Positions 58,552 to 64,000 of a DNA stretch of 64,000 nucleotides are shown piece by piece (the stretch's first letter is position 1; each line of letters starts with the position of its first letter). This stretch comes from Bartonella sp. HY328 (GTDB taxonomy: Bacteria > Pseudomonadota > Alphaproteobacteria > Rhizobiales > Rhizobiaceae). The position numbers and the translations under genes were made by a program. The stretch lies in contig NZ_CP104883.1 in assembly GCF_025449335.1 (NCBI RefSeq), positions 1 through 64,000 on the forward strand, in the 5' to 3' direction. Below the pieces are notes generated by a model, which saw only the letters and a program-made list of their open reading frames with translations, did no database searches and was not told the origin of the DNA.

Positions 58552-58842
58552 CTATTGCCAACAGCCTATTTGTTTACCCCGCAAATTATGAGCATCGAGA
58601 TCGACAAGGAGACGCTGGTCTTTTTCCAGTAAATAATACCGCGTACTATTTTTAATCTCAAGCTTTTGCCATCCACCGCATTGTGTTGGCATCGAGGGCT
58701 GCGAAAAAGCAATTTTTTCGCTCCACGCTGTAGCTTTAGCAGTACAACCACACAAAAATGGCAGCCCTATTATCGGTAATAGTGCCAAAACGCTTCTATT
58801 TTTGGTTCGGTTTTGATGCACAATTTTCAAAAAAGACAACAT
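58552..58842 (-). CDS. Small lipoprotein with a phage-like C-terminal motif
   Basis: 96 residues from the ATG at 58842, which has GGGGGA five bases upstream; an earlier in-frame ATG at 58863 is less likely. After a basic segment, a hydrophobic stretch (SVLALLPIIGLPFLCGC) ends in a lipobox-like LCGC. The C-terminus reads CGGWQKLEI, then LLEKDQRLLVDLDAHNLRG and KQIGCW. This C..W...D......HN..G...C/GW layout resembles small proteins common in phages and prophages (CxxWxPI...D.LT...HN..G...CGW). No prophage genes surround it. Confidence 0.65.
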   Translation of the reverse strand: MLSFLKIVHQNRTKNRSVLALLPIIGLPFLCGCTAKATAWSEKIAFSQPSMPTQCGGWQKLEIKNSTRYYLLEKDQRLLVDLDAHNLRGKQIGCWQ

Positions 58843-59131
58843 AAATCCCCCATAAATTGCCAAATCTCATTTAAATAACGATAGTGTTATTGGTAAGTTA
58901 TTTTATAATGATTAGATATTACTCGCTGTATGGCTTAAAGCATAGCAAAAAATATGCGTCTATTCATATATGGGTTTTTGACATAAATTAATGAATTGAT
59001 TTACCATAAATATTTGCTAGGCTTTTGATGCAGCGTTTGTCTTAGTTTAAATGGTTTTTGCCAGATAATAACAAAAATCATACGAAATTTCCTATAAGCT
59101 TGTTAAACAATTTTTATGTAAGGAACAAATT

Positions 59132-60088
59132 ATGGAATACCGTGCATTAGGAAAAACTGGGTTTAACATTGCGCCTTTAGTTTTTGGTGCTAATGTTTTT
59201 GGCTGGACTGTTGATGAAAAACACTCTTTTAATTTACTTGATGCTTTTATTGATGCAGGCTTAAATGCAATCGATACAGCAGATGCCTATTCAACTTGGG
59301 CACCGGGCAATAAGGGCGGTGAATCCGAAACCATCATCGGCAAGTGGCTTAAGCAACATCCCGAAAAGCGCGAAAAAGTTGTTATTATTACCAAAGTCGG
59401 TTCGGATATGTTGGAGCCTGGTAAAAAAGGGCTATCGGCGCGTTGGATAAAACAAGCGGCTGAAGATTCTTTAAGGCGCTTACAATGTGAAACAATTGAT
59501 GTCTATTTATCCCATTGGCCAGATCCAGCAACCAGCCATGAAGAAACATTACGTGCCTATGAAGACCTTATCAAATCTGGTAAAGTGCGTGCCATTGGTT
59601 GCTCGAATTATGATGCAAAACTTTTGAAAAGCGCGCTGGATACAGCAAAATCCTTGAACTTACCAACTTATCAGGTGGTTGAACCTGAATATAATCTTTA
59701 TGATCGCAGCGGTTTTGAAGGCGAACTTGCCAATCTTTGTAGCCAAGAAGATTTGGGTGTCATCACCTATTTTAGTCTTGCATCTGGTTTTCTTTCAGGC
59801 AAATATCGCAGCCCCAAGGATGTTGAGGGCAAAGCGCGCCAACGCATGGTTGAAAAATATGTAAATGAACGTGGACTGCATATTCTTGATGTGCTGGACA
59901 CCGTATCAAAAGCACATAATGCGACCAATGCTGAAGTGGCACTTGCGTGGATTATTGCACAAAAGACAGTGACGGCACCTATTGCGAGCGCTACCAGCCT
60001 TGAGCAATTGGCAAGTCTTGTCAAAGCCACCTCACTCAAATTGAGTGATAACGATATAGCACAATTGACCAATGCCAGTGAGTATTAA
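59132..60088 (+). CDS. Aldo/keto reductase
   Basis: 318 residues with the NAD(P)-dependent aldo/keto reductase barrel. The catalytic tetrad is visible: Asp and Tyr in NAIDTADAYSTW, Lys in VVIITKVG and His in YLSHWPDP. Other conserved bands are AIGCSNYDAKLL, YNLYDRSGFEGEL and the C-terminal cofactor-site AWIIAQKTVTAPIASATSLEQL. It belongs with the YajO/IolS-like group; substrate unknown. TAAGGAAC lies just upstream. Terminator at 60118. Confidence 0.93.
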   Translation: MEYRALGKTGFNIAPLVFGANVFGWTVDEKHSFNLLDAFIDAGLNAIDTADAYSTWAPGNKGGESETIIGKWLKQHPEKREKVVIITKVGSDMLEPGKKGLSARWIKQAAEDSLRRLQCETIDVYLSHWPDPATSHEETLRAYEDLIKSGKVRAIGCSNYDAKLLKSALDTAKSLNLPTYQVVEPEYNLYDRSGFEGELANLCSQEDLGVITYFSLASGFLSGKYRSPKDVEGKARQRMVEKYVNERGLHILDVLDTVSKAHNATNAEVALAWIIAQKTVTAPIASATSLEQLASLVKATSLKLSDNDIAQLTNASEY

Positions 60089-60117
60089 CCCAATAGGCAT
60101 ATAATTTAAGAGTTTTA

Positions 60118-60152
60118 GGCAAATCCATCCGCTTAGATTGGATTTGCCTTTT
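60118..60152 (+). terminator. Terminator of the aldo/keto reductase gene
   Basis: GGCAAATCCA (60118-60127) pairs with TGGATTTGCC (60139-60148), followed by TTTT. Confidence 0.88.
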
Positions 60153-60305
60153 AATTTATACGCAAGGCTCCTTTTAAGGTCTTGCCGAAATTGGATTTAG
60201 TCACTAAATCTAGCGATCACAATAGTTTCGCAAAAATGCGACCGAATACGAAAACTAAAGCATATCGGCAATTTCCATTAAAGTGCTTTAGTCTAGGAGA
60301 GATGA

Positions 60306-60596
60306 ATGATTGCCTTTTTTTCGACTATAAGTTATATATTAGACTTTGTTTGGCTGCTCATTATAGGCAGAATAATTTTTTCTTGGCTTTTTGCGATGAA
60401 TATTATTAATCCGCGCAATCAGATCTTCGGTGTAATTGGTAATTTTCTTTATACGGCAACCGAACCTTTGCTGGCGCCGATTAGGCGTATTTTGCCGGAT
60501 CTTGGGCCTATCGATATTTCACCAATTGTTATCTTTTTTATAATCTTTTTTTTACAAGAATTGATTGCAAGGTCTCTTGTACCAATGTTTGTTTAA
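60306..60596 (+). CDS. YggT family protein
   Basis: 96 residues with two membrane helices (about 3-30 and 70-90) separated by NPRNQIFGVIGNFLYTATEP and a short basic loop (LLAPIRRILPD). This layout matches YggT proteins, linked to osmotic tolerance and cell division in other bacteria. GGAGAG stands right before the ATG at 60306. Confidence 0.9.
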   Translation: MIAFFSTISYILDFVWLLIIGRIIFSWLFAMNIINPRNQIFGVIGNFLYTATEPLLAPIRRILPDLGPIDISPIVIFFIIFFLQELIARSLVPMFV

Positions 60597-60644
60597 AAAA
60601 TTGGTCTAATAATCGCGCTAGATAATCCCCAAAAAATTAGAAGA

Positions 60645-60683
60645 TAAAGCCGTTTTAGTTTTAAAAAACCTAAAACGGCTTTA
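60645..60683. terminator. Bidirectional terminator
   Basis: TAAAGCCGTTTTAG (60645-60658) pairs with CTAAAACGGCTTTA (60670-60683). T tracts lie on the plus side. It separates the convergent YggT and phosphatase genes. Confidence 0.88.
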
Positions 60684-60727
60684 TTTATTTTGCATATTTG
60701 ACCAAGCAGCCTCTGGTGCCAAAAACT

Positions 60728-61552
60728 TTAAAAACTGGCAATTTTTTTCAATTGATCATAATTATGAGGCGCGGCAACAAGAACTGGATGCCCTTTTTTA
60801 AGATTTTCACGATCGGTTGGGAACGGCATAATCTTGCCACCAGCCTCTTGCACAAGACAAAATCCTGCCGCACAATCCCATAAATGCATATAGGGTTCAA
60901 CATAGCCTACAAGACGGCCTGCCGCGACATAGGCAATCATCAATGCGCCTGACGCATTACGATAAAAATTGCTACCAGCGGCTAAAAGATTTTGTAAAAT
61001 ATCAATCTTGCGCTCTGTCGAAATATGATGATTACAGCCAAAGCCCGTAAGTCCATTAGCAATAGTATTATGTTCGGTCACCCCAATTGGTTTTTCATTT
61101 AAAAAGGCACCATCACCGATCATTGCGCGATAAAGCTCGCTTTTACACGGTACATAAATAACGCCAATTGCTGGTTTGCCCTGATATAAAACCGCGATGG
61201 AAACACACCAATCACCAATTCCTGCTAAAAAAGGTGCTGTGCCATCTATAGGATCGATTACCCAAAGGAATTCTGATTGATGGTCGCTAATGCCACTTTC
61301 TTCGCCCAAAAATGCATCTTCGGGAAAATGTCGATAAATTGCATCCTGAATATGTTTTTCAACATTGCGATCAGCCATTGAAACCAAATCTTGCGGATTT
61401 TGCTTGGTTTCAATAATTAATTGATCACGATTATTGAAATAATCTAAGGCGAGGTTGCCAGCGCTTTTTGCCAATTGCAGCGCAAGAGCATAGCGCTCAT
61501 GCAATAATTTTTCTGAATTTTTGGCCAAATTCTCATTGCTCGCCATGATCAT
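60728..61552 (-). CDS. Inositol monophosphatase-family phosphatase
   Basis: 274 residues of the Mg2+-dependent, Li+-sensitive phosphatase family. Metal and catalytic motifs are present: GEESG (about 93-97), DPIDGTAPF (about 109-117) and WDCAAGFCLVQEAGG (about 224-238). Substrate could be myo-inositol phosphate, histidinol phosphate (HisN type) or 3'-phosphoadenosine-5'-phosphate (CysQ); the sequence does not decide. In rhizobia a HisN-type role is common. The start may be the second Met (MASNEN). Confidence 0.88.
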   Translation of the reverse strand: MIMASNENLAKNSEKLLHERYALALQLAKSAGNLALDYFNNRDQLIIETKQNPQDLVSMADRNVEKHIQDAIYRHFPEDAFLGEESGISDHQSEFLWVIDPIDGTAPFLAGIGDWCVSIAVLYQGKPAIGVIYVPCKSELYRAMIGDGAFLNEKPIGVTEHNTIANGLTGFGCNHHISTERKIDILQNLLAAGSNFYRNASGALMIAYVAAGRLVGYVEPYMHLWDCAAGFCLVQEAGGKIMPFPTDRENLKKGHPVLVAAPHNYDQLKKIASF

Positions 61553-61659
61553 AATATATCCGAGTTTTAAATGAATAATGTCTGTCTATTTAGTGCAATT
61601 TTATGACACAACCGTGACAGCTCCTTAGCAAAGCCTGTTTCTACCGCCAATTTTACCGA

Positions 61660-61697
61660 TAAAAAAATCAAGCCTATGTTTTAAGCATAGCCTTGAT
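61660..61697 (-). terminator. Terminator of the J-domain gene
   Basis: On the minus strand, ATCAAGGCTATG pairs with CATAGGCTTGAT with one mismatch and is followed by a run of seven T. It sits 42 bp after the J-domain gene. Confidence 0.8.
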
Positions 61698-61738
61698 TGA
61701 ATATTTTTATGAATTTTTACCAAAACAGTTTGCAAAAC

Positions 61739-62359
61739 TTAGCAAAATCCTGCTTGTTTAAGCTGGTTATAGGCTTGCAAAACTGCGCGGAAACGCTCCT
61801 CAGAACTACGATCGCCGCCATTTGCATCAGGATGGTGCCGTTTGATCAAAATCTTATATTGCGATTTGATTTCATCACTGCTTGCCATTTCTTTTAGCTC
61901 TAATGTGGCAAAAGCTCTTGCTTCCAGCACTTTCAATTTACGTTTAGGCGCCGCTTCAACACGCTTTTCATTAATCAGCCCATAAGGGTTACGTAAGCGC
62001 TTTTGCGAAACAGCGGAGCCTGAACGAATGCTGGAAAATTCCTGCGAGGTTTTAGTGGCTGTAGTGCGGTTAGAGCCTATTTTCCTTGTCGGGCGGTGGC
62101 CGGTTGCAGCATCCTTTTGGAACTTAGCAATTTCCGCGTCGCTAAGGTCGGAAAAATAATTAAAATTTTTATTATATTCTCGTACATGGTCAATACAAAA
62201 ATGTAAAAATTGCCCTTCACGGCCACGACCAGCAGGTGCACGATGGGGGCCTGGCTTTTCACAGCCTTCCCATTGGCATTTCATTGTTTCAGGCTCGGCT
62301 TTTGCCTTTTTGCCTGAACTAATGCGTATAGAGTCAAAGAATTTTGAATTAATTGCCAT
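61739..62359 (-). CDS. J-domain (DnaJ-like) protein
   Basis: 206 residues with the J domain at the C-terminus (about 148-206), including the HPD tripeptide in IKRHHPDANGG that stimulates Hsp70. The N-terminal part holds Cys/His pairs (MKCQWEGCEKPGPHRAP, then HFCIDHVREYN) that could bind zinc. C-terminal rather than N-terminal placement of the J domain separates it from DnaJ and CbpA. It diverges from the bolA-like gene; in rhizobia cobS is often the next neighbour. Confidence 0.92.
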   Translation of the reverse strand: MAINSKFFDSIRISSGKKAKAEPETMKCQWEGCEKPGPHRAPAGRGREGQFLHFCIDHVREYNKNFNYFSDLSDAEIAKFQKDAATGHRPTRKIGSNRTTATKTSQEFSSIRSGSAVSQKRLRNPYGLINEKRVEAAPKRKLKVLEARAFATLELKEMASSDEIKSQYKILIKRHHPDANGGDRSSEERFRAVLQAYNQLKQAGFC

Positions 62360-62640
62360 GATATTTAGGTCATTCCGAATGGATTATAGTGTAATAATGT
62401 TTGACAATTGAATGAAATCGCACCAAACTTTATACAAGGCAAACTAATGCCCTTTCAAGAAAACACGATCAAACAATGATTTTGTCCTTTTTAATAAAAG
62501 ATACTACGCTATATATGGGGTTTAAATTAAACTTTTAAACTTAATTAAACTGAAAGCGTTGCAGTTTCATATTTGGATTGGCGATTTTAACCAATTATAA
62601 AAAAACTGCAATAGCTACGATATGGTTTGGGAAAATAATT

Positions 62641-62925
62641 ATGTCCAGCACGATTAAAGAAATAATGGAAAAAAAATTGCGCGCCGTTTTTACGCCTCAG
62701 CATTTAGAAGTTATCAATGAAAGTGCATTACATGCTGGTCATAGTCATGACGACGGTAGCTCTTTTGATGGTGAAGGTGAAACACATTTTAGAATAAAAA
62801 TTACTTCAAGTGAATTTGTCGGCATGAAACGGGTAGAGCAACATCGTGCCATTAACGATGTATTAAAAGACGAGCTCGCTGATAAAGTTCATGCTCTTGC
62901 AATTGAGGCGCAAGCAACACCATAA
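62641..62925 (+). CDS. BolA-family protein
   Basis: 94 residues from the ATG at 62641 (MSSTIKEIMEKKLRAVF). The frame from 62578 adds 21 residues that are not BolA-like. The conserved core is LEVINESALHAGHSHD (the His is a likely Fe-S/glutaredoxin ligand), ETHFRIKITSSEFVGM and RHRAIN-like QHRAINDVLKDEL. BolA proteins act with monothiol glutaredoxins in iron-sulfur handling and in stress control. It diverges from the J-domain gene. Confidence 0.92.
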   Translation: MSSTIKEIMEKKLRAVFTPQHLEVINESALHAGHSHDDGSSFDGEGETHFRIKITSSEFVGMKRVEQHRAINDVLKDELADKVHALAIEAQATP

Positions 62926-63230
62926 ACGCTACTTAACAGCGAACTATTTTTACGTGCTTTAGACCACAATCGTTTTGCTCCTTAACGAGAAATGCCAAAC
63001 CTCATTTTAAATAATAAGTTTTGCCCCTAAGCTATGGAACTTCGATGCATATTCATGCGTTATCATCGCTTAAGTGGTTGCGAGATTAATATCTGATATC
63101 AAAGTAGTTAATAATAAAGTTTTATTTGTAATTCTTTGATTTGAATTATTGTAGTTTTTGATATAAATGAATTATATTTGATCGCGATTGCTTAAATGAG
63201 ATAGTTAATCATTAATATGTTGGAATATAT
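62926..63230. other. Gene-free spacer before the PAS protein
   Basis: 305 bp, AT-rich. I see no ORF, terminator or repeat. The promoter of the PAS-domain gene must be in this stretch. Confidence 0.4.
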
Positions 63231-64000
63231 ATGGAACGCGCAGCTAGAACCCAATGGCGTGATAGGCTTATTCTTGAAAATGCTTTAGATTATGCCATAT
63301 TAACCACTGATATGAATGGAATTATTGATAGTTGGAGTGCTGGCGCGCATAATTTATTTGGTTGGCGCGAAGAAGAAATTATAGGCAAATCGTTAGACAC
63401 GCTTTTCACGCATGAAGATCAAGTTGATGGATTGCCAGCCAAGCGGCGCGAAATGGCCCGTCAACACCGGCTGGATCCAGTTGAGCGCTGGCATTTACGC
63501 AAAGATGGCAGTAAATTTTGGGCATCGGGCGATTTGCAATTATTCCAAGATGAAAATGCCGCACCTTGGGGGTTTTTGAAAATTGTCCGGGATAGAACCA
63601 GCGAGCGGCAACATCAAGAGGCACTCCGCTTAAGTGAGGAACGTGCCCATCTTGCGCAGGAGGCCGGTGGCATTGGGTCTTTTTCCATTGATGTGGATCG
63701 AGGTATTATTCTTGCTACACCCAAATTTATGGAACTATTAGGACTTGAAATTAAGCCAGAACTTGCAATTGAAGAATTTTTAGATGTAATCGTTACCGAT
63801 GTTTCTTATATTGCCAGCCAGATGCTTAATCCGCCAGATGATAATTTAGTATCGCTGGAAATTCAAATTCAACGCAGTGACAATAATGAAAGGCGTTGGA
63901 TTGCTTTTCGCGCAGAAAAAGCACCAACTGATATTGGTGAAATGCAAGGGCATCGCCCGATCCTTGGCGTTATTCAAGATGTAACTGCAAGGCGGCTTGC
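63231..64000 (+). CDS. PAS-domain signalling protein, 5' part (cut by the window end)
   Basis: The frame opens at the ATG at 63231 and is still open at 64000 (256 codons). Residues 11-130 form a PAS domain with IIDSWSAGAHNLFGWREEEI, then HEDQ and a PAC-like WGFLKIVRDRTSER. The LOV cysteine motif is missing, so it is not a flavin blue-light sensor of that type. A second PAS-like domain follows (about 140-256, AHLAQEAGGIGSFSIDVDRG, ending GVIQDVTARRLA). Such proteins usually continue into a histidine kinase (HWE/HisKA2 type in rhizobia) or a diguanylate cyclase; the missing part would decide. No strong ribosome-binding site is seen. Confidence 0.85.
   Translation, partial: MERAARTQWRDRLILENALDYAILTTDMNGIIDSWSAGAHNLFGWREEEIIGKSLDTLFTHEDQVDGLPAKRREMARQHRLDPVERWHLRKDGSKFWASGDLQLFQDENAAPWGFLKIVRDRTSERQHQEALRLSEERAHLAQEAGGIGSFSIDVDRGIILATPKFMELLGLEIKPELAIEEFLDVIVTDVSYIASQMLNPPDDNLVSLEIQIQRSDNNERRWIAFRAEKAPTDIGEMQGHRPILGVIQDVTARRL

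Overview
The window looks like a chromosomal segment of an AT-rich alphaproteobacterium of the order Hyphomicrobiales (Rhizobiales), probably near Brucellaceae/Bartonellaceae. The basis is the gene order (prfA-prmC, rpmI-rplT-...-pheS-pheT, acnA divergent from ccmABCD-ccmG, a J-domain gene divergent from a bolA-like gene), two copies of a palindromic intergenic element resembling Bru-RS/RIME repeats, GANTC sites clustered before dnaA, and one promoter matching the alphaproteobacterial EcfG consensus. Genus cannot be fixed from sequence alone.

Layout. 1-4.3 kb: dnaA with an upstream DnaA-box pair, then convergent prfA-prmC. 4.7-8.5 kb: a small secreted copper-type protein and a Tat-exported multicopper oxidase, convergent with an ABC-F ATPase. 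8.8-15.4 kb: four overlapping genes (MoxR AAA+ ATPase, small bpX-like protein, vWA-like/propeller protein, membrane-anchored helical/propeller protein), which I read as a MoxR-vWA-beta-propeller ternary system. 15.7-22.9 kb: a carboxymuconolactone-decarboxylase-like protein, Ada, ribosomal proteins L35 and L20, a kinase-fold protein and both PheRS subunits. 23-24.1 kb: small accessory ORFs, one broken at a poly-A run. 24.7-30.7 kb: aconitase and the cytochrome c maturation genes ccmABCDG. 30.7-33.3 kb: a YihY/BrkB membrane protein and a flavin-dependent halogenase-like protein.

33.6-48.7 kb is one giant BapA-type adhesin locus of about 15 kb on the minus strand. It has an N-terminal prefix domain, dozens of Ig-like repeats including three near-identical 2316-bp blocks and 672-bp units, an FG-GAP/calcium-loop region, RTX nonapeptides and a type I secretion signal. 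A net 5-bp insertion near 38.74 kb splits it into two frames, so as written the N-terminal product lacks its export signal.

49.5-56.6 kb is a sugar operon (ribose-type ABC transporter, PfkB kinase, GatZ/KbaZ-family protein, LacI-type regulator). By analogy with Agrobacterium it probably imports D-tagatose and converts it through tagatose-6-phosphate to fructose-6-phosphate. 56.6-64 kb: an EcfG-type promoter before a 52-codon ORF, an SH3-like secreted protein, a methyltransferase, a small lipoprotein, an aldo/keto reductase, YggT, an inositol-monophosphatase-family enzyme, a J-domain protein, a BolA-like protein and the start of a PAS-domain signalling protein that runs off the end. No tRNA, rRNA, IS element or CRISPR array was seen.
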